From assembly GCF_009650435.1 (NCBI RefSeq), contig NZ_VVIP01000016.1, positions 62,001-126,000 of the forward strand: 64,000 nucleotides of DNA, written 5' to 3'. The position numbers and the translations under genes are program-made. Origin of the DNA: Foetidibacter luteolus. GTDB lineage: Bacteria > Bacteroidota > Bacteroidia > Chitinophagales > Chitinophagaceae. Positions 52,601 to 60,978 of the stretch are shown in pieces. The notes below the pieces were generated by a model. That model was not told where the DNA came from and searched no databases. It saw only the letters and a list, made by a program, of their open reading frames with translations. Position 1 is the first letter of the stretch. Each line of letters starts with the position of its first letter.

Positions 52601-52776
52601 AGACCGGCCAATACATCCTGTGCATTTGCCATATTGCTGCCCAGCAAAAAAAGCAGGGCAAACAGCAGTATTGAAATGAGTGGCTGAACGGGATTAAGCT
52701 TTAACGGTAAAGCTGTTGAAAGGTTAGCGTTGCGGGTTGATGCGTTGATGTTTGTCATACAGCAGTATTTTATCAT
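49654..52776 (-). CDS. Secreted GloVer-repeat protein with T9SS type A sorting domain
   Basis: A 1040-residue secreted protein. After the signal peptide (ending MANAQ near residue 53) come about 14 copies of a repeat of some 50 residues with GTIFKITPAGTFTVIRHL, DGGSPQGSLVQAADGFLYGM and TNSGGANG in each, the TIGR03803 (Gloeo_Verruco) pattern, probably beta-propeller blades. At about 740-950 follow Ig/cadherin-like sandwiches. The C-terminus has SLFPNPVTDKLFV and GIYFVQMQNENGWQSYKFVK, a type A T9SS sorting signal, so the protein is exported and attached to, or released at, the cell surface. A ligand is not known. ATG 52776 or 52758 is possible. Confidence 0.87.
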   Translation of the reverse strand: MIKYCCMTNINASTRNANLSTALPLKLNPVQPLISILLFALLFLLGSNMANAQDVLAGLTSNGGPEGRGTAFTVNTSNNSFSIVKSFADWGIAPNGSLLAGDDGNFYGMTSDGGTYGHTGTVFMLTPAGTLKILKQFDGINSGSYAFGELTKGADGSFYGLTSAGGANSYGTAFKITSAGVYTLLKSFVYGTDGGNPRGRLALANDGNFYGLTNKGGANGYGTIFRMTPAGTVTVIRSFTYATDGGSPYGGLVLGKDGALYGMTYWGGANGDGTLFKITTAGTFTVLRHLKAATDGGSSQSELIQATDGNFYGMTNSGGANGNGTIFKLTTSTGAYTVIKALGATKDGGNPYGNLMQNTDGFLYGMTRNGGSGGGGTIFKTSTAGTFTVIHNLIPATEGSTPNGGLTRGTDGQLYGCTSANGPLGGGTAFKVTTAGTLTVLASFNGAAMGNAPFESLTKGKDSAYYGTNSDGGANGNGSIFKVCGNTVSTLFSFTRNTTGGIPKGSLIQATDGNFYGTTTDGGSNGAGTIFRITPAGTFTVIRHLKATTDGGSPQGSLVQAADGFLYGMTNSGGPAAGGTIFKINTSGSSFTILKSLAYATEGSNPEGNLIIGADGALYGLTSNNAKAFKITTAGVFTLLHSFVSGTEGSYPLGSLVLNGGNYYGTTSSGGTYGYGTIFKMTPAGTVTVLKHFNAATDGRTPKGSLLVGSTGLMYGMTSLGGTYNAGTLFRITTGGTFTLLRHFDLIKDGGNPYGSLILAPKNNLVATPQSVTVQEDKSVTITLSGTGGSPLTYGVSVNPLFGKVTGSGNTRTYTPNLNYNGADQFSFRVSVGCMASPSAIVSINVTAVADTPVLANITSKTVVKGSKLSFTAAATDGDAGQKLTFSLIGAPSGATINATSGAFSWTPSTAGSFNFKVRVSDNGSPVLYDEQQVAVTVTEPVVTGFSALASPETSLAVEHMQVSLFPNPVTDKLFVTHGNISGKVNIRIVGINGAVASNNQYNPAGKNRLELNVTSLKAGIYFVQMQNENGWQSYKFVKN

Positions 52777-52974
52777 GGTTACAGTATTGAATTATTAACG
52801 CCGCAAAGTTTATGTGCCAGCGGTTGTGTACAACATACATTATGCATGAAATGTAAAATGGATGCTATGAGTTGGTGCTGGTGCGATGCGGTAGTTGTAA
52901 AACGATGCGATGAAATGTGGGCAAAATGTTGAGGGCGTTTTTATTTACAGGTTGCGCATGCCTGAAACCTACGG

Positions 52975-53160
52975 CGTGTTACGCTTTTGGGTGAGGGATT
53001 GAAGCGGTTACCCTGGTGAGGCACCCCTAAAGGTGGAGGGTCAGCGCTGCCTTGTGCCGGAGTAATAGCAGAACCGAGGAAAAAGCAACTAAACCTTACT
53101 TTGACGAAGGCTGCGAACGTAGTTCTGTCCGACCCCTTGCGATAAATTGGGGGCACCCCG
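52975..53160 (-). repeat. Repeat family A, copy 9 (long form)
   Basis: Reverse orientation: TTGGGTGAGGGATTGAAGCG, GTGCCGGAGTAATAGCAG, GAGGAAAAAGCAACTAAACC, CGAACGTAGTTCTGTCCGAC and GGGGGCACCCCG. An extra 20-base segment with CACCCCTAAAGGTGGAGGG is in this copy only. No gene is found in the 607 bases upstream of 53384. Confidence 0.7.
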
Positions 53161-53383
53161 TTAGAATAATTTTTTACTACTATGCAGCCGCATGTAACCA
53201 GCTAAAATAAATGTTGCGCCAGCACAACATTAAAAATAGTTGAATAAAGGCTTAAAGAATTTATACGCAAAAATCAAGGCATAGAATTTGCTTTTCAGCA
53301 CCACGAAAATTGTTGTGTGGGTAAAACATTCTACACAGTAATTACACCCAATGTAATTTGATTATTCAGCTAAACATCCTCTA

Positions 53384-55111
53384 ATGAAAGACCAATTTTA
53401 CACCCCCAAGGGCAAGTTATTGCCCTATGCCAAACGTTTGCTTTGTTGTATCAGTTTTCTATCCCTTCATTATCTCGTAAATGCACAAACCGATTGCGGT
53501 TGCACGGTTACGCTTAGCGCTGCCAGTGGTGCATCTTTATATGCCAACGGCACATCGCTGGGTGTAAAACCCGGTGCTACGGTTTGTATAAAGGCAGGAA
53601 CTTATGATAAACTTTTCTTCCAAAACTTTAATGGTACAGCAGCGGCCCCCATTAAGTTTGTTAATTGCGGCGGACAGGTAAGATCGCACGGTGGTATATC
53701 TTTTACTACCAGCAGCTATTTTAAATTTACGGGCACAGGCAGTACAGCCCATACTTATGGTTTTTTAGTAATGCCTGCCAGCGGCCGCTCAGAAAACTTT
53801 GGGTTTAAAGCTTATTACAAGACCACTGATTTTGAAGTGGAGAAAGTAGAAATTAACCGCTTTGCCATTGGCCTGATGATTAAGACAGACCCATCCTGCG
53901 ACGCGGCCACGCAATACGGCAGCAGCTATAAAATGCGCAACGTGTGGCTGCACCATTTGTATGTGCGCAACATTAAGCTGGAAGCGTTTTATTGTGGCTA
54001 CAGCATGACATCCGCAACGGTTAACTGCAGTGGCGTAAATAAGGTGGTTTATCCGCAATACCTGGAGAACCTGAAAATATCCAACAATATTATAGACAGC
54101 ACCGGCTGGGATGGGATACAGGTAGGCCACACAGAAAATATGCTGGTGTACAGTAACACGGTTAAACGCTACGGCGTATCTAATGCTGCGGGCCAGAACA
54201 TGGGCATTATTTTAAACATGGGCGCTACAGGAAAAATCTACAATAACACTGTTGAAAACGGCCCCGGCCCTAACATACAGGTAATGGGCGACGGCAAGAT
54301 TTACATATACAACAACGTACTTAGAAATGCCGGAAACAACATTGCACAGCAAAACGCCATTTTTGTGGATGACAGGCCTGATACAGGCCCCAAAGGCAGC
54401 ACGCCGCTTACAGTTTGCATAGCCAATAACACCATAGTAAACCCATCAAAGAATGGTATCTACATGCTTAACTCCAACCGCACTGTTGGTACCGATAACC
54501 AGGTATATAATAACCTTACCATACTGCAAAGCAGCACCTACAAACTGTTTAGCAGCAGTGTAACAGCCAGCGCTACCAATAATCAAACTTATATCGGTAC
54601 TTCTGCCGCAAAATTTGTTGATGCGGCCGCGGCCAACTATAAACTAACAGCCGCCTCGCCCATGGTAAATGCAGGAAGGGATGTATCGGCATACAACATC
54701 AAAACAGACCGCGTTGCTGTAGCCCGCCCTCAAAACGGCGCTTACGATATTGGCGCTTATGAGTACCAAACCTCATCAGCAAGGGTTAATACCGCAGAGG
54801 AAACCATTGAAGCCATTGAGGCAAACATGGTTGCCGATAAAATTGTTGCCGGCAAACCAGGGTTAACCATAACACCGGTGCCTGCAAGGGATTTTTTAAA
54901 CATTTACCTTAATGATATGGCAACAGGAAAACTGTACATTAAAATTATGGACGCCGCAGGCAGAACAGCACTTGTAAGCAGCCAGTTAAAAAATACTTTT
55001 AATTACCAGGGCAATGTAAATATCTCCGCTTTATCGCCCGGTATTTACTTTTACGATATCGCCGGCGATGGTGTGCGCTACACCGGTAAATTTGTAAAAA
55101 CAGGCAACTAA
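53384..55111 (+). CDS. Secreted parallel beta-helix protein with T9SS type A sorting domain
   Basis: A 575-residue secreted protein. The signal peptide ends at about residue 35 (YLVNAQ). The middle (about 60-450) is a right-handed parallel beta-helix of the pectate-lyase-like type, with repeating N-I-type turns (NLKISNNIIDSTGWDGIQV, NMGIILNMGATGKIYNNTVE, KIYIYNNVLRNAGNNIAQQN). The T9SS signal is the final 70 or so residues (LTITPVPARDFLNIYLNDMA to TGKFVKTGN). Such proteins are often polysaccharide lyases or depolymerases; catalytic residues are not identified. It is a single gene with its own terminator. Confidence 0.8.
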   Translation: MKDQFYTPKGKLLPYAKRLLCCISFLSLHYLVNAQTDCGCTVTLSAASGASLYANGTSLGVKPGATVCIKAGTYDKLFFQNFNGTAAAPIKFVNCGGQVRSHGGISFTTSSYFKFTGTGSTAHTYGFLVMPASGRSENFGFKAYYKTTDFEVEKVEINRFAIGLMIKTDPSCDAATQYGSSYKMRNVWLHHLYVRNIKLEAFYCGYSMTSATVNCSGVNKVVYPQYLENLKISNNIIDSTGWDGIQVGHTENMLVYSNTVKRYGVSNAAGQNMGIILNMGATGKIYNNTVENGPGPNIQVMGDGKIYIYNNVLRNAGNNIAQQNAIFVDDRPDTGPKGSTPLTVCIANNTIVNPSKNGIYMLNSNRTVGTDNQVYNNLTILQSSTYKLFSSSVTASATNNQTYIGTSAAKFVDAAAANYKLTAASPMVNAGRDVSAYNIKTDRVAVARPQNGAYDIGAYEYQTSSARVNTAEETIEAIEANMVADKIVAGKPGLTITPVPARDFLNIYLNDMATGKLYIKIMDAAGRTALVSSQLKNTFNYQGNVNISALSPGIYFYDIAGDGVRYTGKFVKTGN

Positions 55112-55130
55112 AATTGCAGTAAATTATTCA

Positions 55131-55173
55131 GCCGCAGGCCAAAGCGATATGCTTAAAAGCCTGCGGCTTTTTT
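55131..55173 (+). terminator. Terminator after the beta-helix gene
   Basis: GCCGCAGGC and GCCTGCGGC form a perfect 9-bp stem, followed by TTTTTTG. Confidence 0.85.
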
Positions 55174-55179
55174 GTGGAT

Positions 55180-55245
55180 TTATGAGCCCGGCAGCAGGAA
55201 CAAATATCAGGCGTCCCTTGCGTCGCACTCTTGTACGTCCCCATC
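55180..55245 (+). repeat. Repeat family B, shortened copy
   Basis: ATGAGCCCGGCAGCAGGAAC, CAGGCGTCCCTTGCGTCGC and CACTCTTGTACGTCC. The 3' tract (GATTCGCTATGCAGCTTTTC) is absent. Confidence 0.6.
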
Positions 55246-55352
55246 ATTGGGCATCATATAAGCGGGTATTAATGACGTAACGGCAATAATCTTTCTGCCC
55301 TGCATTTTCATTCTTGCATTGCACTGCGTATATTTATTAAAACATCTCCGCT

Positions 55353-56465
55353 TTGATACGCGTACGCGATACATGGTTCAGGATTGCTATACCGCTCCTT
55401 TGTTCAGTGTTGATTATAGGTAGTTATGGTTTTTTGGAAAAACCATCTTTAAAAATTGCAGGCCGCACGCTGGTATCAGTGTGTACTATTATACTTGTAT
55501 GCGAAGGTTGCCGGTGGCTTATTTACAAAAGCCGCGATTGGCCAATAATACGTTCCAGAAAAATGCACAGGCTGCTTGTGCTTATACCGGTTGGCCTGTT
55601 ATATACAACCATTGTTATAGCGGCAGGTACAGCCATAAGAACTTTGCTCCTTAGCGACAGCTTGTACCTTACCCTTCATGTAGATACCGGGCTTAAGGTA
55701 AACAACAATGCTATATCCCTTGGGTTGTGGGGATATGCCTTTTTTATATCCGTATTTATCTTTTTCTTTTTTCTTGTTGTGTACGATATTTTTTACCACT
55801 ATGCCCGGCTGCGCCATGCGGAAAAAGAAAATGAGTTACTGGAAAAAGAAAAGCTCCGGGCGGAGCTTAACCAGTTAAAAGGCGTTGTTAACCCACATTT
55901 TTTATTCAACAACCTTAATTCGCTTTCATCGTTAATAGCGGAAAGCCCACCACAGGCAGAGCTTTTTCTTGACGAGCTTACCAAAGTGTTTCGCTACCTG
56001 TTGCGCAATAATCAAACAGAACTTGCCAGCCTGGCGCAGGAGCTTGACTTTATACAGTCCTATTATCACATGCTGCGCATACGTTATGGCATGGGGATCA
56101 ATATTAATTTCCAGGTTAGTGAACAATGCAGGCAATTAATGTTGCCGCCGCTGACATTGCAGTTGCTGGTTGAAAATGCTGTTAAGCACAACCGTGTTCA
56201 CAAAGACAATCCGTTGATGATAGAACTATCCGATGCTGGCGGGCAAACCCTTGTGGTGCGCAACAATGTTTCTAAAAAGGAAGGAAGGGTAGAATCTACA
56301 GGCATCGGGTTGCAAACCATTAATGCCCGTTACAAAATGCTTGGTCGGGCCGGGATAACCGTACAGCATACTGAACATTTTTTTGAAGTAACCATCCCAC
56401 TTATTGAAGTAGTTGAAAAATCTGCTTTGCCCCCTGTACAGCGCCCCGCTGTGTTAGCCAGTTAA
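55353..56465 (+). CDS. LytS/YehU-type sensor histidine kinase
   Basis: A 370-residue membrane kinase. Four hydrophobic segments (about 8-26, 30-54, 72-98 and 120-148) are followed by a coiled region (ARLRHAEKENELLEKEKLRA) and the His_kinase (PF06580-type) domain with NPHFLFNNLNSLSSLI near residue 178. Asn-box and GIGLQ motifs (LVENAVKHNRVHK and STGIGLQTINARY) are intact. Members of this family usually sit next to a LytTR response regulator, and none is here. The frame opens with TTG at 55353, 16 bases after a TATATTTA -7-like element; no ATG in frame is near. Confidence 0.85.
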   Translation: MIRVRDTWFRIAIPLLCSVLIIGSYGFLEKPSLKIAGRTLVSVCTIILVCEGCRWLIYKSRDWPIIRSRKMHRLLVLIPVGLLYTTIVIAAGTAIRTLLLSDSLYLTLHVDTGLKVNNNAISLGLWGYAFFISVFIFFFFLVVYDIFYHYARLRHAEKENELLEKEKLRAELNQLKGVVNPHFLFNNLNSLSSLIAESPPQAELFLDELTKVFRYLLRNNQTELASLAQELDFIQSYYHMLRIRYGMGININFQVSEQCRQLMLPPLTLQLLVENAVKHNRVHKDNPLMIELSDAGGQTLVVRNNVSKKEGRVESTGIGLQTINARYKMLGRAGITVQHTEHFFEVTIPLIEVVEKSALPPVQRPAVLAS

Positions 56466-56736
56466 GCCGCCGGTATTGGTACTGCACCATTGATTTACCG
56501 GGTAATGTATTGTTTTTTACCAGTAAAAGCAATGTGATAAATAACTTATCAACAGGGTTATTTCACGTTGTATAAACGGTTGGGTGAAAATAATTTAGCT
56601 GCATCTTTTAGCCGCGCCAGGCAATTGCCGGTAACCAGGGTATTTCTTTGGAAGGCCGGTAAACATTAGGGGAAAACATTTGTGGCAGGCCGTATTAAAG
56701 GCCTGGCATACCCCTAAAAGAAGTAGCCTGAAAATT

Positions 56737-56829
56737 ATGAAAAGAAAAAAATCATTACTATTTTGTTTAACACCTATATGTTTTTTACTGCTTTTATTCA
56801 CTTTTAAAAATTACAATTATGTCTTTTAA
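56737..56829 (+). CDS. Possible 30-residue leader peptide overlapping tssD start
   Basis: ATG at 56737 opens a frame of 30 residues: MKRKKSLLFCLTPICFLLLF, then TFKNYNYVF and TAA. It has a basic N-terminus and a single hydrophobic segment. It ends 11 bases inside the tssD coding region, whose ATG is at 56819, in another frame. It could be a small membrane peptide or a translation-coupling leader, or a chance ORF in an A/T-rich leader. I can name no homologue. Confidence 0.3.
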   Translation: MKRKKSLLFCLTPICFLLLLFTFKNYNYVF

Positions 56830-57229
56830 TGCAAAACTAAAATTCGGCGGCAAAGATGGTATAGACGTGCTTGCCTGTGATTATGTACTCCGCAGGGATG
56901 TGGATGCCAAAGGCCGTCCTTCTTCAGGTGTATATGGCGGCACTATCAAGCTTTCCATCGAGTCTACGGAAGACACTACCATTGTTGAATCTATGGTTAA
57001 CCAGTACAAGCCGATAGATGGCGCTATCGTTTTTAAAAAGAGCGACGAAGATGCCAAAATGAAGGAAGTTAAATGGGAAAAAGGGTACGTTATTGAGTTT
57101 CATGAAGCCTTTGTTGACAAAGCGCAGGACAAAGAAAAAGCCGCCAAGCCAATGCAGATTGATTTTGTTATTTCCGCACAGAAAATTTCCATTGGCAACG
57201 CCGAGCATAAGAACGAATGGCCTGCATAA
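56819..57229 (+). CDS. tssD: Type VI secretion tube protein TssD (Hcp)
   Basis: A 136-residue protein that forms the inner tube of the type VI injection apparatus. It has SFNAKLKFGGKDGIDVLACD, YVLRRDVDAKGRPSSGVYGG and TIVESMVNQYKPIDGAIVFK, the pattern of Bacteroidota (T6SS-iii) TssD proteins. Length is normal. There are no sheath or baseplate genes in the window, so this is an orphan tip island whose tube gene is used by a system elsewhere in the genome. It is followed after 192 bases by vgrG. The start ATG is preceded by a long A/T-rich leader with a small ORF. Confidence 0.9.
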   Translation: MSFNAKLKFGGKDGIDVLACDYVLRRDVDAKGRPSSGVYGGTIKLSIESTEDTTIVESMVNQYKPIDGAIVFKKSDEDAKMKEVKWEKGYVIEFHEAFVDKAQDKEKAAKPMQIDFVISAQKISIGNAEHKNEWPA

Positions 57230-57421
57230 GGGCAATGGTTATTAATTCGTAACGTTATTATCTTAATTGTTTGCCGGTACTGTCTGCCAGATAACTCTCT
57301 CCTTTGGCCCTTGTTAATCCGGTTGCCTTAAAAGCAAGCATGCCAGTTTACGTATGTATCCCGGCAGCATTGTTATACGTGGCCTTTCAGCTTAATGCAA
57401 ATCGTTTTATAAATACATGAT

Positions 57422-59260
57422 ATGCAAAACCAGGTTATTGCCGATATAGAAATCGAAGACCGGAAAATAGCGTACTACAGTTCGGTGGTAATACGGCAAC
57501 AGTTTAATGCGCATCATGAATTCGCTATACGCATAAAGTATGACGTGCTGGAAAAGCTGGGTACGTTCGGGTTGAATAATGCCAAAAAGCTCATTGGTAA
57601 ATCAGTTGCCATAAAGCTGAAGGAAGCGGATAGTCTGGATGATGCTTACGAATTCAGGGGTATTATCTGCGAAGTAAAGATGGAACAGGCAGACAATTTT
57701 ATCAGCGATTTTGTATTGCGGGGTTACAGCCCCACCATATTGCTGGAAAATGGTTCTCATCTTTCTTCTTTTTACAAAAAAACATTGAAGCAGGTGGTAC
57801 AGCAGGTAACGCAGCCTGTTGCCCAGGCCAATTGCCAGGTAAAACTGGCGCCTGTACATACTGCCGCACTTACTTATGTGTGCCAATACAGGGAGAGTGC
57901 TTTTAGTTTTTTAAACCGTCTTTCCGCAGACTATGGCGAATGGTTTTATTACAGCGGAAAAGACCTGTTTTTCGGCAAGCCCTCATCCTCCCCGGAGATA
58001 GAGATTACCTATGGAGAAGATGTGCAGAACATTGAATTTATGCTGCGCATTCTGCCGCTTGCTTTTACCGGTTACTCCTACATATCCAAAGATGATAAGT
58101 TTGTTACTTACGATGCGCCGGATAAAGTGGATGGCCTTGACAGTTATGCCAGCTTTGCCCTGCAGGAATCCGGCAAAATATTTTCAGAGCCTGTAATAAC
58201 ACCGGTTAAACAGCGGATAGAAAGTAAAAGCGATCTGGAGGGTTTTGTAAAAAAACAAAAGGCTGCCATGGCAGCCGGGCTGGAAGTGCTGACAGGCAGC
58301 AGCGACAACCCTGCGGTATGCATTGGCGCAATTGCCAATGTAAAAATAGGTGTACTGGATAACAATGTGCTTAGCAAAGAAGATGCAGGTAAATTTCTTA
58401 TTACAGCAATTGAACACCATCTTGGCGATAATGGCCGATACTACAACAGTTTTGAAGCCATACCGGCTGGACTGGCGGTTGTACCTGTTAAAAATGCATC
58501 AACGCCTGTTGCCGAACCACAAATTGCCACTGTAACAGATAATAAAGACCCGGACAATATGGGCCGTGTGCGTGTGCAAATGCTCTGGCAACAACAAAGC
58601 GGCGAAATGACCGACTGGCTTAGGGTAATGACACCCGATGCCGGCGGTGGAAAAGATGGCGCCAAAAATCGTGGGTTGGTTGTAGTGCCTGAAGCCGGCG
58701 ACCAGGTGCTGGTTTGTTTTCGTTACAACGATCCCGACAGGCCCTTTGTTATGGGGAGTATGTTCCATGGCAAAACAGGCGGCGGGGGCGGGCAGGGCAA
58801 TAATACCAAAAGCCTCAACAGTAAAAGCGGGCATACATTGTCATTGGATGATGGTAAGGGTATCACCATTGTAGATAAATCAACCGGTAACAAAATTGAG
58901 ATTGATGGCACCAATACCATCACAATAACCGCTTCGCAAAAAATAGAGTTAACCAACGGCAAGTCAACAATTACAATGGATGGAGATACCGTTACCATTA
59001 CGGCCGCACACGTAAATATCGAAGGAACCGCTGATGCAACTATGCATAGCGGTGATCATGGCTTTTCCTCTAATTCCGGCGGCGATGTATCTGCGAATGG
59101 AACCAAAACCACGGTAAGCGGTTCTGCCGAAGTAACCGCTACCGGCGCTAAAGCAACGTTGAATGGCGATGCCGAAGCCACGGTAAATGGCGGTGGCAAA
59201 ACTACGGTAAGTGCCGGTGGCAAAGTGGCCGTGCAGGGCGCTATTGTAGCATTGAACTAA
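57422..59260 (+). CDS. vgrG: Type VI secretion spike protein VgrG
   Basis: A 612-residue trimeric spike protein at the tip of the T6SS tube. Residues 1-360 resemble the gp27-like base (with FRGIICEVKMEQADNFISDF and YGEWFYYSGKDLFFGK); then a gp5-type OB domain (ATVTDNKDPDNMGRVRVQML and LVVVPEAGDQVLVCFRYNDP). The C-terminal region of about 130 residues is a Gly/Asn/Thr-rich repeated beta-helix (NTITITASQKIELTNGKSTI to KVAVQGAIVALN), usual for VgrG needles. No added effector domain is seen at the end. It precedes the adaptor-like gene, with a 23-base gap. Confidence 0.92.
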   Translation: MQNQVIADIEIEDRKIAYYSSVVIRQQFNAHHEFAIRIKYDVLEKLGTFGLNNAKKLIGKSVAIKLKEADSLDDAYEFRGIICEVKMEQADNFISDFVLRGYSPTILLENGSHLSSFYKKTLKQVVQQVTQPVAQANCQVKLAPVHTAALTYVCQYRESAFSFLNRLSADYGEWFYYSGKDLFFGKPSSSPEIEITYGEDVQNIEFMLRILPLAFTGYSYISKDDKFVTYDAPDKVDGLDSYASFALQESGKIFSEPVITPVKQRIESKSDLEGFVKKQKAAMAAGLEVLTGSSDNPAVCIGAIANVKIGVLDNNVLSKEDAGKFLITAIEHHLGDNGRYYNSFEAIPAGLAVVPVKNASTPVAEPQIATVTDNKDPDNMGRVRVQMLWQQQSGEMTDWLRVMTPDAGGGKDGAKNRGLVVVPEAGDQVLVCFRYNDPDRPFVMGSMFHGKTGGGGGQGNNTKSLNSKSGHTLSLDDGKGITIVDKSTGNKIEIDGTNTITITASQKIELTNGKSTITMDGDTVTITAAHVNIEGTADATMHSGDHGFSSNSGGDVSANGTKTTVSGSAEVTATGAKATLNGDAEATVNGGGKTTVSAGGKVAVQGAIVALN

Positions 59261-59283
59261 TCAAACTTTTCCAATTATTTCAT

Positions 59284-60654
59284 TTGAAACAAAGTAATCC
59301 TATACAGCAGCGGATGGATATGCTGGTTGAAAAGTGGGAAGCAACAGCTTCGCAGCCAGGCGTTAATATTATCCGCATCCATGCGCAGGAAAATGAAAAA
59401 GACATGGTGGATGCCTTTTACACTTACCTGCTGGGCGTTGATACGGATAATCATGATGTACCTGTAATTTTCGAAAGCATTTATCATGGTGATGAACAAT
59501 ATACAAAAGCTGTATTGGATGAATTGAAGGAACTGATCCATCTCTGGAATACTTCCAACAAAGATGCGTTGAATATTAAAACAGAACCCCTCAACTGGAA
59601 TGTAAACTATAAAATCAAAACGGCCGTTCACCCGGCTGCTTTGTTTGTTGAAAACATGAACAGCCTTGCCGGTTATCTTAACATGGCTGATAATACTTTT
59701 CTGGTAGCCATTCTCAAAGTTTCTTTTGTGCAGCCTGCTCAATTTTGCCGCTGGCTGGAAGAAGCTTTGAAAGCCGGCATGAATGATAAGTTTAAAATAC
59801 TGGTGGATGATTCTGCCAACCACCCGTTTTACGAAAAGCTTGCGGCAAAGTACCCTGCTGACATTGCTACGTTAAGGCCAAAACTGGATATGGATAATGC
59901 CATGCAACAGGTAGCCGCTATGGGCAACCCGAATGATCCTGCGGTACAATACCGGCAGGCATTTATGAAAATGATGCAGGCCATTGAACAAAGAAAAGAA
60001 AGCGAGGCTGTTGCCAATGGAAACGCATGCCTTGAAGTAGCACAGAAAAATCTTGCTAAGAACAGTTATTGGATAGGGCAGGTGATAGCTGTGTATGGTG
60101 CTCTTGCCAACGACCAGGTCGGTTACAGAAATTTTAAAAAGGCTATTTCGTATGCAACAAAGGGAGTAGACGCCGCAGAACAGTCTCAGCAGTTAATACC
60201 CGACGAATTTGTGCACCGCAAATTCAGGGGGCAGGCCGTTATGATGCGGGCTGCATTGTATGCCGCCGACAAAAATTGGCTGAAGGCTGCCGAAGATTTT
60301 GCTGTTGCGGCAGGCCACTACATTGCCACCAACGATGTGATACTCGCCATGGAGGCATACCGCATGCTGGGATATTCTTACGATAAAGCAGGTAATAACG
60401 ATGCAGCCTGCAAGGCGTTGGAAACAGCTATACAACTGTCTCTGCAGTTGCCCGTTCACATAGTAAAGTTTACCACGTTTGCCGGGGTTGTTGAGCTGCT
60501 GCTTAAGATTAATAACCTTAAATACATCAGCCAACAGGAAGTTGAAGAAACCGCTGAAGATGTATATGGTAAAGATTGGCTGAAGGAAATCATGAATTGG
60601 AAAAACCCTCATTACGAACAAGTGACAGACCCATCTAAAGTGGTTGCAGCATAA
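59284..60654 (+). CDS. TPR-containing protein in effector-adaptor position
   Basis: A 456-residue soluble protein. Residues 1-200 are mostly a distinct domain (MDMLVEKWEATASQPGVN, KDMVDAFYTYLLGVDTDNHD, ICRW-like WLEEALKAGMNDKFKILVDD); residues 230-456 are helical and TPR-like (NSYWIGQVIAVYGALANDQV, GVDAAEQSQQLIPDEF, EAYRMLGYSYDKAGNNDAAC). No signal peptide or membrane segment. Its place between vgrG and a PAAR-like/Rhs gene is where T6SS effector-loading chaperones (such as DUF4123, Eag or DUF2169 proteins) sit, but I see no resemblance to those in sequence. The frame opens with TTG 59284; ATG 59314 is an alternative. Confidence 0.7.
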   Translation: MKQSNPIQQRMDMLVEKWEATASQPGVNIIRIHAQENEKDMVDAFYTYLLGVDTDNHDVPVIFESIYHGDEQYTKAVLDELKELIHLWNTSNKDALNIKTEPLNWNVNYKIKTAVHPAALFVENMNSLAGYLNMADNTFLVAILKVSFVQPAQFCRWLEEALKAGMNDKFKILVDDSANHPFYEKLAAKYPADIATLRPKLDMDNAMQQVAAMGNPNDPAVQYRQAFMKMMQAIEQRKESEAVANGNACLEVAQKNLAKNSYWIGQVIAVYGALANDQVGYRNFKKAISYATKGVDAAEQSQQLIPDEFVHRKFRGQAVMMRAALYAADKNWLKAAEDFAVAAGHYIATNDVILAMEAYRMLGYSYDKAGNNDAACKALETAIQLSLQLPVHIVKFTTFAGVVELLLKINNLKYISQQEVEETAEDVYGKDWLKEIMNWKNPHYEQVTDPSKVVAA

Positions 60655-60742
60655 AGAAGGGCTGCCATGTTTCTGCCGCCTGTGGCGCAAGAAACTTTAA
60701 GCAACGGCATAACTGAGGAACAAAAGAAAAGACATTATGTAC

Positions 60743-60930
60743 TTAGCTTAATTGCTACTATTAAACATCGTTGTGTCACTCACTTATACGCTTTGTTCGC
60801 CACTCAACATTGTGAAACAGCGTGTATATGGATAGCCAGGTATTTGTGCGGCTTGCTGAAAAGAATTACAGAACGTACAAGTGAGTGACACAACCGGGGC
60901 CTCATAGCAGTAATGTAGTTTGTCCCCATA
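60743..60930. repeat. Repeat family B, inverted pair 3
   Basis: The left half has CATCGTTGTGTCACTCACTT and ATACGCTTTGTTCGCC; the right half has GAATTACAGAACGTACAAGT and GAGTGACACAACC. The GTGTCACTCAC/GTGAGTGACAC segments are exact reverse complements about 100 bases apart. This fills the 324-base gap between the TPR gene and the Rhs gene and could separate them transcriptionally. Confidence 0.7.
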
Positions 60931-60978
60931 AATAAAAATTGCCAAAGGCAATTTAAACTCATTAAACCATAGCCGTAC

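Noticed and set aside
60667..60888. 73-residue plus-strand open frame between the TPR and Rhs genes
   Set aside because: It is made of the inverted family B pair; not a protein-coding signal.
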